64,000 nt of DNA from Anisodus tanguticus (GCA_034509755.1 CM067539.1:55934513-55998512), one strand, 5' to 3'. Shown: positions 11,514 to 21,863, counted from the stretch's first letter. The notes: a model not told the origin generated them from the letters alone. Made by a program: numbers and translations.

Positions 11514-11903
11514 TCAAGATCTCTTTCTCATCACCTCCTTCATAGTTGGGTTCAACTTCCTTTGCACCTCAATTGAAGGCCTGCTCTCATCGTTCTCGCA
11601 TTTTGTTAAAGCTACTTCAAGAGCATCAGTACTCTTGAAGCTTTCATCAGAAACCGCTTTGTCAATTACATCAATGGAAAAATAGTCGTCACTTGCTCTT
11701 GGATAAGTTGTTGCCCTGAATACATTGAAAGTCACTTCTTCTCCCTGGACTCGGAGTTTCAACTCACCCTTATGAACATCTATAAGTTCTTGCCTCGTGG
11801 CTAAAAATGGTCTCCCAAGAATTATGGACACATCAGCATCCTCCTCCATGTTAAGGTTAATAAAATCAGCAGAAAAAATGAATTTGTCCACTTTAACTAG
11901 CAC
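11514..11903 (-). pseudogene. Gypsy aspartic protease fragment
   Basis: The 129-codon frame shows the C-terminal part of a retropepsin as found in plant gypsy polyproteins. The block VSIILGRPFLATRQELIDVH corresponds to the ILGRPFLAT flap/dimer strand that follows the catalytic domain. The catalytic D-[ST]-G triad would be upstream in minus orientation (around 11950-12080), where the frame is interrupted. Protease normally cleaves Gag-Pol. Here it is the last recognisable enzyme of the element and ends in MKEVMRKRS without reading into RT. Any activity is unlikely. Confidence 0.75.
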
Positions 11904-12297
11904 ATCTTCAATGATACCTCATGGATGCTTGATCGAACGATCTGCTAACTGCAAGGTAACTGTTATAGGCCTAGCTTCACCAAACCAAGTCTACGAAACA
12001 CAAATAAGGGCATCAAGTCGATACTTGCCCCCAAATCACACATCGCATGCTGGCATTCAAAATTTCCGATAGTGTAGGGAATAGTGAAGCTCCCTGGATC
12101 TCTCAACTTCTGGGAAGCTTCTTTTGCAAAATGGGGCTGCACTCTTCAGTTAACGCCACAGTTTCATAATCTCCCAATTTTCTCTTTTTAGAGAGATTTT
12201 ATTTCATGAATTTGACATAACTGGGTATTTGCTCTAAGGCTTCAGTAAAGGGAATATTTATGTGCAGCTTCTTGAATATTTACAAAAACTTGGAAGA

Positions 12298-12642
12298 TTA
12301 TTTATCCAAAGAACTTTTTCTAAGCCTATGTGGGTACAAAATTCTGATTTGAAGCTCATTACTCACTGTTGGTGGTGCCTTTTCCACCGTGGGGTGGTCT
12401 TCTGTAACCCCCTCCTTCTCTGAATTAGATGTCTCACTAAATTTATATGCCTTCTCCACTGATGGTAGAGGTGCAACTGGTTCAACTTGCTTACCTCTTC
12501 TCAAATTTATAGCATGACATTGCTTCTTCGGATTTACACCAGTATTGCTAGGGAGATTCCCCTGCGATCTGTTGTTTAATATATTTGCTAGCGGACCCAC
12601 TTGTATTTCCAGGTTTCGGATAGAAGATCTCGTTTCAGTCAT
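12298..12642 (-). pseudogene. Gypsy gag-protease linker
   Basis: An open stretch of 114 codons between the zinc knuckle and protease. It contains IRNLEIQVGPLANILNNRSQ and LPSNTGVNPKKQCHAINLRR, which I recognise as the conserved linker following gag in Athila/Tat-type polyproteins (a coiled stretch, then NP-x5-C-x-AI-LRSG-like text). It carries no enzyme motif. It is separated from gag by stops near 12643-12746 and from protease by a frameshifted gap. The segment supports the orientation and lineage of the element. Confidence 0.7.
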
Positions 12643-12746
12643 GAACTAAGTTTGGAAATTGGTGAGAGTCAACAAGGTTGCTTGCAATTCATTGAGTTCA
12701 GCTTGTTGAACTTGTGGTTTGGGTTGCTGAAATGACGAAGCTTGAC

Positions 12747-13160
12747 TCATGGGTTGTTGTTGATTGTTTTGTTGATACTTCCCTTGGAATTGTGACTACT
12801 AGTTCTGGCTGTTTCTCCACGAAAAATTAGGTTGATTCCTCCACCCAAAATTATAAGTGTTGGAGAATGGATTGTTGTAGGGCCTCTGAAAATTCCAACT
12901 GCTTGAACTTGAGCTTGTTCCATAGGTACATTGTTGGGATCCGCTGCTGTGCAATGATCAAAAGGATGTGGTCCTCCACAAATTTCACATCCTGCATGTG
13001 TCTGAACAACATTTGTTGTCATAGTATTCTGCTGTAATTGCTTTGTCAAAGAAGCAACTTGAGCAGTTAACGCGGTGATGGCATCTAACTCATGAACTCC
13101 AGCCACCTTTCTGCTGTTGGTCGATCTTTCATCGAACCACTGATGGTTATTTGTTGCCAT
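12747..13160 (-). pseudogene. Gypsy gag, nucleocapsid part
   Basis: The C-terminal part of gag. A helix (AITALTAQVASLTKQLQQ) leads to a zinc-knuckle-like CEICGGPHPFDHC block (C-x2-C, then H and C), expected to bind the genomic RNA during packaging. Gly-, Asn- and Gln-rich text follows. A change of frame around the end of the knuckle region breaks the following YNPGWRNHPNFSW-type segment, visible only in pieces. It lies downstream of the capsid part on the minus strand, as in intact elements. Confidence 0.8.
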
Positions 13161-13165
13161 ATCTT

Positions 13166-13950
13166 CTAACAGCTCATACGCCTCATAGCACTCTTGCTCA
13201 TGAATGTCCCTCCAACAACAACATCAATTATAGTACGGGTCATACCACACAACCCATTGTAAAAATTATGGACTAATATCCACTGCTCAAGCCCATGATG
13301 AGGACATTTCCTTTGCAACTCTTTGAATCTTTCCCAAGCATCATACAAAGATTCTCCTTCCAGCTGATAGAAGTTGTTTAGTTCTCCCCTTAGCTTAGCA
13401 GCCTTTGATGGAGGGAAGAATTTTGTAAGAAACTTAAAGCCAGGTCTTGCAACGTAGTGATGGAGTTAGCTTGCAGAGAGTTCAACCAACTTTTGGCTCG
13501 GTCCCTTAGTGAGAATGGGAAGAGCCTCAATCTAATGGCATCACCAGTCACACCATTGTATTTGAATGTTGCACATAACTCCAAGAAATTGTCCAAGTCA
13601 TATGTGGATCTTCAGAGGGCAAACCCCCAAACTGAACTATGTTCTGGACCATCTGCAGGATTGCTGGCTTAATCTCAAAATTATTTGCTTCCACAGCTGG
13701 TGGTCTTATACAAGTCTACACGCCAGTTATGGTTGGAAGTATAAAATCCCGTAAGCTTCTCATAGCGGGATTCTGAGATTGCTCCTGCATAATTTCTGGC
13801 ACCCCTCTATTCAACCCATCATTATTTTGACGGCTTGCCATATTCTCGGTTGAAATATCATCTCATTTGTTTCTTCGATTCTGCTTGCACGCTTTCTCAA
13901 TCTCTAGATTCACAGGAACAAGGTTGTTTGCTCCACTTCTTCTTCGCATA
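13166..13950 (-). pseudogene. Gypsy gag, capsid (retrotransposon gag domain)
   Basis: Two open pieces, 13390-13596 and 13166-13348, carry the plant gypsy gag domain. Visible blocks are NGVTGDAIRLRLFPFSLRDR with AKSWLNSL, and YDAWERFKELQRKCPHHGLE. The N-terminal part, readable in shifted frames up to about 13950, has the block ending NFEIKPAILQMVQ. The protein would form the virus-like particle. Several frame changes interrupt it, near 13360-13390 and before 13596. The start codon is not certain; an ATG near 13940-13950 fits the spacing from the primer site. Confidence 0.8.
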
Positions 13951-14072
13951 TACCAAAGCTATCTAAAAATGATCACACACACTGCACGCAGATAAAAAAA
14001 ATAATAAAATGTGTTCTAGGAACAACCAAATTAGAAATAAGATTAATTATTTTGATATTGATAATACTTCAG

Positions 14073-14090
14073 TCCCTGGAAACGACGCCA
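14073..14090 (-). other. Gypsy primer-binding site (tRNA-Asp type)
   Basis: On the minus strand this reads TGGCGTCGTTTCCAGGGA, close to the complement of the 3' end of plant tRNA-Asp (TGGCGCCGTTGCCGGGGA). It follows the LTR end CGACA by a short AGTTTT spacer, an arrangement common in Athila/Tat elements. Confidence 0.85.
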
Positions 14091-14096
14091 AAAACT

Positions 14097-15384
14097 TGTC
14101 GCGTTATTTCTAGATGCTACGCAAGTGTATGTATCGCAATTTGTAATAAATTTCGGTAAGACCGAGTATCGTCCACAAAGACTGATTTATCAAGTTCCAA
14201 TTAACTAATCTTTAGTTTCTATTTGGCTAACGAATATAAGTGATGATTTCTAACTAAAGAATTAACAAACTAACATAAATTTCTAGAATAAAATAGCAAT
14301 GAAAACACATGAGGTTTAATTCAGTAATGAAGGAATTAGGGTTTCCAATCTTCTCAACTTTCCACTCTATCATTCATTAATGCAAGACTAACGATTCTTC
14401 TTCTTATTAAGATAGCAGGTTAACTGAGATATTCTATATTCCGGTTAGGACATACAAAAACTCAACCTAAGTGAGAACTTTCTATATTTCTATGATAAGT
14501 TCGACCACATAGGAGGATTAAGATCAATAACCTAAAATGCTACACGGGCAATCGTGATACTCTCGTTCAAGATTAAACCTACGTCTAATCAACTATAGCA
14601 TATTCAAATCTCTCTTTTCAGATCTCGATTTGAAATCTAATAGATAATGAAAACTAAAGGCCAATTAATTCTCATTCAATAACCGCAAGTTGAATAGATT
14701 TTAATAGATGAAGAAGAACATTAACAATGTATTAAATCATAATAGAGTTTCAAGTGATTCAACGGAAAACCCTAATAAATTAATTAGCTCCTAGACATGC
14801 TATGAAAACTAATTAACTTAATATCCAACATAAACTGAATAAAGTAAAGAAAAGGAAAATAACTTGAACAATAGATGTATCTAATGGCTTATTGTTCTCT
14901 TGTTTCTTGCATCCAAAGTGTTATTTCTTTCAGAAAAATGTTTCCCCCAATATATATCACAAAAAAACACCAGAATTGATCTTTTTGCCCTTGTTAAATT
15001 TAGGTTTTTAGCTGCCCGACGTCGTCGGTGCCGCGGCTCAGCTATTAGAGCGTCGCGGCACTAATTCGCTCTAAAAGTCGCTCACTTTCTACCAGTGGGG
15101 CACCGCGGTCCTTCAGCGCCGCCACTCTTCAGCATTCTTCGTCCAAACTTTGTTTAAACTTCTTCCCGAGCTTCCCAGGGCTGCTTTGACTAATTTATTA
15201 TGACTAGATATGCAATTTTATCCTTAATGACCGCCTATTTCCTTTGAATTCGTCTTATCCTTTTCTGAATCCCTGAGAACCTGAAAACACAACACAACAC
15301 GCATAATACTGCGCAAAACAACTAAAAGACAAACAAAAGACTCCCTAAAACATACTCCAAAACAGTACTAAAATCTACCTAACA
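14097..15384 (-). repeat. Gypsy 5' LTR, complete (1288 bp)
   Basis: On the minus strand it begins TGTTAGGTAGATTTTAGTAC and ends CGACA before the primer site. A TATATAT stretch at about 14951-14958 could serve as the TATA box. The CpG-dense block lies at about 15018-15125 with GCGTCGCGGCACTAATTCGC. It matches both pieces of the left palindromic LTR. Confidence 0.9.
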
Positions 15385-15766
15385 GTTGGCTAGTTGAGGG
15401 GTCATTTCCTTACACTATAAATTGACGCATTTGGCTCAATTGTTCAATACTTAGAATTTTTCTGAAATCTTCTTCTTCCTCTCTAGCAAGTTTTTCTATA
15501 TTCAAAGTTCTTCAAGAGTAACACTTGAGTTTTCTTTGCTCATTTGTTAAGTTGTTGTTGTATCTTGGGAGACTATTGTCCGATAATGTAAAGGAGATAT
15601 ATGGGGTAATTTGTCTTAAAGACAAAGTGTCATCACTCGACTCGGCAAATCACAAGAAGTTTGCAATCGTTCTTATTTCCAGTTTGTTGTAATCTTGAGT
15701 AGTTTATCCTTTCTAGCATTTGTAATATTTATTTACTTCCCGTTTCCTACAACTGTTGTACCCACA
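15385..15766 (+). repeat. copia-2 5' LTR, right piece
   Basis: Resumes the copia-2 LTR after the gypsy insertion and matches 21036-21425. A TATAAAT box lies at 15414-15420. A TTGTCTTAAAGACAA inverted repeat sits at about 15610-15625. The LTR ends at CCCACA, before the internal sequence. Confidence 0.9.
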
Positions 15767-15801
15767 ATTTTAAGACAAGATTGTTATAAGTGCTTAGAAA
15801 G
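15767..15801 (+). other. copia-2 post-LTR segment, no tRNA primer site
   Basis: Directly after the LTR, where most plant copia elements carry TGGTATCAGAGC, this element has ATTTTAAGACAAGATT. Bases 15770-15782 (TTAAGACAAGATT) are perfectly complementary to AATCTTGTCTTAA at 21266-21278 in the element's own 3' LTR. See the findings. Confidence 0.6.
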
Positions 15802-16560
15802 ATGACTGGAAGAGAACAACTTGCTTCTGATTCTGCTGCTGCTGCTACTCAAGGCAACCCCTCTGCCTTCCCCACTGCTCAAGGCATACCCAATGTCTTT
15901 CCGGTTTCTCAAGGGAACGTTATTGTTCCTCCTCCCTCCGGTTTCCACAATGAACGCACAGAGAAGTTTATTGGCTCCAACTTCAAGAGATAGCAACAGA
16001 AGATGTTGTTTTATCTTACTATTATGGGAATGGCTCGTTTCCTAACAGAAGATCCTCCACAAGCTGGAGATGAAGTGGACCCTCAGCCTAATGAAACGGC
16101 TGGAGGGGCCAAGATATCCATGTCGTCAATGGCATGAATTTGGTTCTTGTTGCTTGGAGTCATAGTGACTTCATGTGTAAGAACTATATTCTGAATTGTC
16201 TGTCAGACCTACTCTACACGGTGTATTGCGTCGTAGGCACAACCAAAGAGTTATGGAAAAAGTTGTAGAAGAAGTACAATGCACAAGATGTTGGTACGAA
16301 GAAATTCATCATTGTGAAATTCTTGAAATTTTAAATGGTGGATAGCAAAACTGTGATGTCCCAAGTCCAGGAATTCCAAATGATTCTACATCAGCCGGAT
16401 TTGGAAGGTATGAAACCAAATGAGCTGATTTTGGTTGCATCACTAATCGAGAAGTTACCTCCCTCGTGGAATGAGTTACTTAAAACTCAAAATAAAGGAA
16501 ATGACCTTTGAGGAACTTATTATCAAATTCCAGATTTAGGAAGATAATAAGAAGGCATTG
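15802..16560 (+). pseudogene. copia-2 gag (capsid part)
   Basis: The gag protein of copia-2, which forms the particle and binds its RNA. The start ATG at 15802 follows the post-LTR leader and opens MTGREQLASDS, then a low-complexity Ala/Gln/Pro-rich N-terminus. A TAG at 15991-15993 follows FIGSNFKR, exactly where intact relatives have Trp (FKRWQQKMLFYL), so it looks like a TGG-to-TAG nonsense change. The frame after it still reads QQKMLFYL...MARFLTEDPP. Further on, frame changes and a deletion separate the VMSQVQEFQMILH and LIEKLPPSWNELL blocks of the UBN2/gag domain (about 16350-16480). Confidence 0.85.
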
Positions 16561-17523
16561 CCTAGGAGAAAACAACCCGCTGAGGCAAAGGCAAATCTGG
16601 CTGAGGCCAAAGTGAACCCAAGCAAGAAGCGCAAGTTCCAGAAAGACGGCAAGACCCAGGCGGCGGAGAAGTTCAAAGGGAACTGTCACCACTGTGAGAA
16701 ACCTGGTCACATGATCAAGGACTGCCGCAAGCTCAAGACTGAGCAACAAGAGAAGGCCAAGACAAAAGGTAAGGCACATGCTAACGTCATCAAAGACACG
16801 TTTCTTGACGAAATGATTGAGGAATTCTCGGCAGTGGTTCTTGAAGCAAACCTTGTTGAGAATCCCATGCAATGGTGGATGGACACGGGTGCTACCAGAC
16901 ACATCTGTTCCAATAGAGATGCCTTCTCTACATATACAGCAGTTACAGACAAGAAGCTGTTCATAGGTAACAACGCTTCCTCTGACGTGCTGGGGGTAGG
17001 AAAGGTAGTCCTGAAAATGACTTCTGGAAAGAAGCTCACTCTGAAGGAGGTGATGCATGTCCTTGAGATTATGAGGAATTTAATTTTAGGTCACTTATTA
17101 GTTAATGCTGGTTTTAGGCTAGTATTTGAGTCCAATAAATTTGTAATCACCAAGAATGGAACTTTTGTGGGAAGAGGCTTCGTTTGTGAAGGCCTTTTCA
17201 GAGTTAACGTCATGTCTGTAATGCATCCAAGCAATAAAATTGAAGTTTCTTCTTACTTTCTTGAGTCTTCTAATTTATGGCATCATAGATTGGGACATGT
17301 TAACTATAAGTGCATCCAAAGGTTGGTTAAGTTGGAGTTGTTGCCGTCTATCGACGTAAACCCTCAACATAAGTGTGAGGCGTGCATAGAGGCAAAACTC
17401 ACAAAGATTCCTTTTCGATCCGTCGAAAGAAATACCGCTCCTCTAGAACTTATTCACACAGATATATGTGATTTGAAGTTTGCACAAACTAGGGGGGAAC
17501 AAGTACTTTGTGACATTCATTGA
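16558..17523 (+). pseudogene. copia-2 zinc knuckle, protease and integrase N-terminus
   Basis: A 321-codon open stretch, the longest of copia-2. It starts in the basic tail of gag, with a CCHC zinc knuckle CHHCEKPGHMIKDC at 16684-16725. The aspartic protease follows with the triad in WWMDTGATRHIC (DTG at 16882-16890). The integrase HHCC domain comes next, with HHRLGHVNYKCIQ near 17281 and CEACIEAKLTKIPF from 17373. All key residues are kept. The frame is lost in the six-G run at 17492-17497, after which it reads to a stop at 17521-17523. The integrase core continues in another frame, so this is one frameshift. Confidence 0.92.
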
Positions 17524-18180
17524 TGATAGCACAAGGTATTGTTACCTTTACTTGTTGAAAAGTAAAGATAGGGCCTTTGAAGCGTTCCGACGTTACAAAA
17601 CAGAAGTTGAAAACCAACTAAGCAAGCGGATTAAATTCATTTGTAGCGATAGAGGGGGAGAATACGTAGCGCCATTTGAGGAATATTATGCCGAATTGGG
17701 CATTGTTCATCAAATGACGGCTCCATACTCACCTCAGTCGAATGGTGTTGCTGAACGCAAGAACCGCACATTGAAGGAAATGATGAATGACTTGCTCATC
17801 AATTTTGGTCTTCCCCAAACATATGGGGAGAAGTCGTCCTTACCACTAATACGATTCTTAATAAAGTTCCACATAAGGGTAATGACAAAACTCCATATGA
17901 ATCATGGAAGGGAAAGAAACCCACCTATAAATATTTAAAGGTGTGGAGTTGTTTGGCAAAGGTCGAAGTGCCCAAGCCAAAGCAGGTCAAGATTGGGCCT
18001 AAGACTGTAGATTGCATTTTCATCGGATATGCAAATAACAGTAGTGCTTATCGCTTCTTAGTGCATAAGTCAGATATTCCAGATATCCACGGGGGTACAA
18101 TCATGGAATCAAGGAATGCTTAATTCTTTGAGGATACTTTTCCGAGAAAGGAAAAAGACATAACCTCTCGCAAATGAAGT
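17480..18180 (+). pseudogene. copia-2 integrase core and C-terminal domain
   Basis: The catalytic core that inserts the cDNA into the genome. Visible are the DDE blocks FVTFIDDSTRYCYLYLL, FICSDRGGEY and NGVAERKNRTLKEM, so the three acidic residues are present. The frame shifts near 17820-17830. Shifted frames still give VPHKGNDKTPYESWKGKK, and 17941-18123 gives WSCLAKVEVPKPKQVKIGPK with DCIFIGYANNSSAYRF, the GKGY-like C-terminal domain typical of copia integrases. A TAA at 18121-18123 ends that piece. Three separate lesions leave it inactive. Confidence 0.9.
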
Positions 18181-18369
18181 TATGAACAAAAATCTCAGGA
18201 ACCAGGAGTCATTGACTACCCGGATCTAGATGGTTCAGATCTAGTGGACTTCGAATTGGCTGAATATGCAAGAATCTAGTGTTCATATTCTCAAAACTTG
18301 GAGACTCCAGAGATGGAACCGAGGTGAATTAAAAGGGCCAGGAAGGATAAATCATTCGGTCCTGACTTT

Positions 18370-19055
18370 GTAGCTTATATGGTTGATGACGAACCAAGGA
18401 CAATTGCTGAAGCATTGTCAATTCCAGAGGCACCGCTCTGGAAAAAATCTATTGAGAGTGAAATAGACTCCATCTGCTGCATAACCATACTTGGGAGTTG
18501 GTTGATCTTCCTCCGGGAAATAAACCGTTGGGTTGTAAATGGATATTCAAACGGAAGTATAAAGCAGATGGCTCTATAGACAAGTACAAAGCCATGTTGG
18601 TAGTCAAGGGCTATCGACAGAAAGAAGGCCTTGAATATTTTGACATGTACTCCCCGATGTTGAGAATGATGTCCATACGAGTATTCATTGCGATTGCAGC
18701 GTTGCGTGACCTTGAGATACATCAAATGGATGTCAAGACAGCCTTCCTAAATAGTGATTTGGAAGAAGAAATTTATATGGAACAACCCGAGGTGTATGTG
18801 GTTCTAGGGCAAGAGAAAAAAGTATGTCGACTTATCAAATCTCTGTACGGGCTGAAACAGGCGGTGAAGCAATGGCATAAAAAAATTGATAGTACTCTAC
18901 TATCAAAGGGTTTCTCCATTAATGAGTGTGACAAATGTGTCTACACGAAAGGTAACTCTGACTCGTTTGTCATGATATGCATGTACGTAGATGACATGTT
19001 GATCATAGGGAGTAGTCCTAGCTTGATCCTAGAGACTAAGAACATGTTAAAATAA
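18370..19055 (+). pseudogene. copia-2 reverse transcriptase
   Basis: The RT domain that copies the RNA into cDNA. The N-terminal blocks (EALSIPEAPLWKKSIESEID) precede a frame change near 18480-18500. From 18498 the long piece reads PPGNKPLGCKWIFKRKYKAD, then HQMDVKTAFLNSDLEEEIYM, with the first catalytic Asp, LYGLKQAVKQWH, and MYVDDMLIIGS, with YVDD at 18984-18995. A TAA at 19053-19055 separates it from the RNase H half. The residues needed for catalysis are intact. The domain order gag-protease-integrase-RT-RNase H identifies Ty1-copia. Confidence 0.93.
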
Positions 19056-19940
19056 TGCTTCGACATGAAGGATATGGATATCACAGATGTCATCTTAGGG
19101 ATAAAGATCTCTAAGACATCTGACGGACTGGTCTTATCTCAGTCTCACTACATCGAGGATGTGTTGAGAAAGTTTAAGATGTTTGACAGTTCGCCTATGA
19201 AGTCACCACTGGATAGAAATCAAAAGCTTGATAAAAATCGTGTTTCACCCGTATGGCAGGAGCAATATGCACAGGTAATTGAAAGTTTGGTGTACATAAC
19301 AAACTGCACCCGACCTGATATTACTTATGCAGTCAATAAGTTGGCTAGGTTTACTTGTAATCTGAGTAATAATCATTGGAGGGCATTGAATTGGGTACTA
19401 CGATACATGAAATACACGCTACCTTACGAGTTGCATTATTCGAGATATCTAGATGTACTAGAGGGGTACAGTAATGCAAACTGGATATCTGATATAGAGA
19501 ACACCAAGTCCACCAGTGGGTATATATTTACAATTGGTGGTGGGGTTGTGTCTTGGAAATCCTCTAAGCAAACTTGCATCGCCCGATCCATGATGGAATC
19601 GGAGTTTATCGCTTTAGACAAAGTAAGAGAAGAAGCTGAGTGGCTTCACGACTTCTTAGAGAATGTCCCTTGTTGGGACAAACCCGTACCTTCTGTAATA
19701 ATCCACTGCGACATCCAGTTGGCTCTAGGAAGGGAAGGGTATAGAGCTCTATGTACAACGGCAAGTCTCGTCACATTCGACAGAGACATAAGACCATTAG
19801 GCAGCTGATCACCACAGGTATAATATCCATTTATTACATAAATCAAAGGATAATATAGCGGACCCACTAACAAAGGGCTTACCTAAAGATCAGATGTTCT
19901 GCCTGTCTATGGGAATGGGCTTAAAACCCAAGCTATAAGG
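19056..19940 (+). pseudogene. copia-2 RT thumb and RNase H
   Basis: Continues RT with DMKDMDITDVILGIKI (usual MKDLG block) and the RNase H junction VIESLVYITNCTRPDITYAV. In RNase H the block normally read as YSDANW is EGYSNANWISD here, so the first catalytic Asp is Asn. The Glu (MMESEFIAL) and the Asp in IIHCDIQLAL are present. The main open piece runs from 19065 to a stop at 19806-19808. The tail INHKDNIADPLTKGLPKDQM appears in another frame (about 19840-19893). The Asp-to-Asn change alone would be expected to abolish RNase H activity. Confidence 0.9.
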
Positions 19941-20535
19941 ACCAATACGGTAGTAACCCAACCTTACTGACTGGAGATCCCAGGAATTTGGTTCAATGGG
20001 AAAACTAAGTTGTAAAGGTTCAGTTGAGCGCTTCGGTGGAAGAAAGAGCACTTCCAAAGCCATTCCCACGATAGACATTAAGTGCTATCTGTAGTGTGGG
20101 TAAAGGTTAAGTTTCCAAAACCTTTAATGATCCTTAACGATTGAGGTTAGGTTTGGGGAAACGTTTAATGGTTCCTAACACTTGTAAAGTGGGGTATAGC
20201 AGGATACCTTGTATGAGACCACCTATTTAAGTGCGAGGACAGACCCTCTCAAATGAATGCACTTAAGAATCCAAGAAGTGTCCACAGCTACAACGGACAA
20301 AACATTATGAATAACAGAGTAAGGGAAGTTGTTGTGTTGGTACCGTTGACTTGGCTTACACTAAACACTGACGGTTCAAGACATCACGTTCACTGCGCAG
20401 TAAGTAAGTCTGATGGTATTCAACTATGGAAGGTTCAAAGCGGAAGCTACCTATCTAGATGCAACATTTGTCCACCGAAAGATTGCTGGAAATAGACACC
20501 CTGTGAGTGCGCCAAAATCTCTTTCAAGTGGGGAT
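19941..20535 (+). other. copia-2 3' untranslated region and polypurine tract
   Basis: About 580 bp between the end of pol and the 3' LTR, longer than in many copia elements. The polypurine tract is TCAAGTGGGGAT at about 20524-20535, directly before TGTTGA. A similar segment is found in copia-6 (minus, about 56806-57480), including a matching AATGxxxxCACTTAAGAATCC stretch (20251-20275 here), so the region belongs to the family. The 80-codon frame at 20253-20495 is not recognised and is not kept intact in copia-6. Confidence 0.7.
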
Positions 20536-21425
20536 TGTTGAAAATTTATTAATGTGGAATTAAGTTTATCCCATTATTTATGACTCGAACAATTGGAGCC
20601 CCGCACGTCAGAAACGTCGTTTTCACACACGTGTACACGTAGTGCCAAGTATCTTAAATTTCATTAGTGAAAGAGATGTTGGTACATACGTAATAAGTTT
20701 GTGACATAGAATGATGGACGGTTATTGTACAAATGACAAGTATTCCACGTTGGTAAACGAAGGAAGAAGTGTACGAACTGTAAGATGAAACGATTCGGAA
20801 ATCGCTTTGCGCAACACCGTCGGAGCCGCGGCACCGGAGCGCCGCGGCGCTAATTGATGGCTTGGGCTACTGGAGCCGAGGCGCTTCGGAGGCAGAATGC
20901 TGCGACGGGAAGATGTAAAGTTCTGACTTTTGGGCTAGTTTTCGAGCATTGAATCTCCATTATTTGGCACATGAATTCAGCCATTATTTGACTGAATATA
21001 ACCCCTCAATAAATGTCAGTACATGGCTATTGAAGACCATTAGTTGACTAGTCGAGGGGTCATTTCCTTACACTATAAATTGAGGCATTTGGCTCAATTG
21101 TTCAACAGTTAGAAATTTTCTGAAATCTTCTTCTTCCTCTCTAGCAAGTTTTTCTATATTCAAAGTTCTTCAAGAGTAACACTTGAGTTTTCTTTGCTCA
21201 TTTGTTAAGTTGTTGTTGTATCTTGGGAGACTATTGCCCGATAACGTATAGGAGATATACGGGTAAATCTTGTCTTAAAGACAGAGTGTCATCACTAGAC
21301 TAATCAAATCACAAGGAGTTTGTAATCATTCTTATTTCCAGTTTGTTGTAATCTTGAGTAGTTTATCCTTTCTAGCATTTGTAATATTTATTTACTTCCC
21401 ATTTCCTACAATTGTTGTACCCACG
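20536..21425 (+). repeat. copia-2 3' LTR (890 bp)
   Basis: Starts TGTTGAAAATTTATTAATG and ends CCCACG, where the 5' copy has CCCACA. Holds a shortened CpG-dense patch (20805-20905; GCCGCGGCGCTAATT at 20841-20855) and a TATAAAT box at 21074-21080. AATCTTGTCTTAA lies at 21266-21278. It shows the uninterrupted gypsy target site at about 21032-21055. Confidence 0.93.
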
Positions 21426-21857
21426 GATACTTAATTGTCTTACTTATGCATTATACAAAAATTATTAATGTATTCTTGTTAATTGTAATTCCATAGGGAT
21501 ATTTTCGTTAAATTAACTTGAATAGACGAGTAGGAACTCAGAATATTCTGAAGAGTGAAATCAGCCATTTTGACTAATAAATCTAATAAATTAGTTAGTC
21601 AATTTAAGTGGATTAGGATTATCTGACCTACAACCCTGAAATATTTTCTCTCATTAATTCTTAACCTGACCTTTGGTATGTGTGTTCGTTCAGTTGTTCA
21701 GTTTTACTTGCTTATTTTTATATCTTCACAGTAGTATAATTATCACAAACATTTAGAGTACTCGCTTGAATAAATAATTCGTACTAATTAATTTAAATTA
21801 AAAGTTGATTGTTTGTTGTTCACATATATTATTTAATCTTCTGCGTCTAGCCCGACA
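21426..21857 (+). repeat. Gypsy LTR remnant, right part
   Basis: Inferred from its right border. It ends in CCCGACA, followed by the spacer AGTTTT and a tRNA-Asp-like primer site, exactly the layout seen at the complete gypsy LTR in this window. The sequence differs from that LTR, so it is another family. Copia-2 may have inserted into this LTR. The left part would then be the bases just before 7488. Confidence 0.5.
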
Positions 21858-21863
21858 AGTTTT

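Larger units (their letters stand above)
8062..15384 (-). mobile_element. Ty3-gypsy element (Athila/Tat-like) with inverted LTR ends, lacking RT and integrase
   Basis: A minus-strand gypsy element inside the copia-2 LTR, flanked by GTTGA (8057-8061) and GTTGG (15385-15389). The undisturbed copia-2 3' LTR has a single GTTGA at this point, so this is a real 5-bp duplication. The right LTR is complete (14097-15384) and is followed by a tRNA-Asp-type primer site. Gag and protease fragments occupy 11514-13950 on the minus strand. A polypurine tract sits at 9934-9944. The left end is abnormal: 8062-9125 is an LTR in plus orientation fused to 9126-9932 in minus orientation, so both outer termini are the U3 end TGTTAGG. 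Confidence 0.88.
7488..21425 (+). mobile_element. copia-2: Ty1-copia retrotransposon with a nested gypsy element
   Basis: A full-length Ty1-copia element in the plus orientation. The 5' LTR (7488-8061 plus 15385-15766) is split by a gypsy insertion at 8062-15384. The internal region 15767-20535 holds gag, CCHC zinc knuckle, protease, integrase, reverse transcriptase and RNase H in the copia order (integrase before RT). The 3' LTR is 20536-21425. The five bases beside the element are TATAC (7483-7487) and GATAC (21426-21430), a target-site duplication with one mismatch. Several stops and frameshifts make it non-autonomous now. Copia-6 is a relative with the same LTR type. Confidence 0.92.

Noticed and set aside
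16480..17058. A 192-codon minus-strand frame
   Set aside because: It lies exactly opposite the zinc knuckle and protease of copia-2, which have clear motifs on the plus strand. The minus frame has no recognised motif and is a shadow.
20253..20495. 80-codon frame in the copia-2 3' region as a candidate extra gene
   Set aside because: The related region of copia-6 is alignable but broken by stops, and no motif is visible. It is more likely part of the 3' untranslated region.
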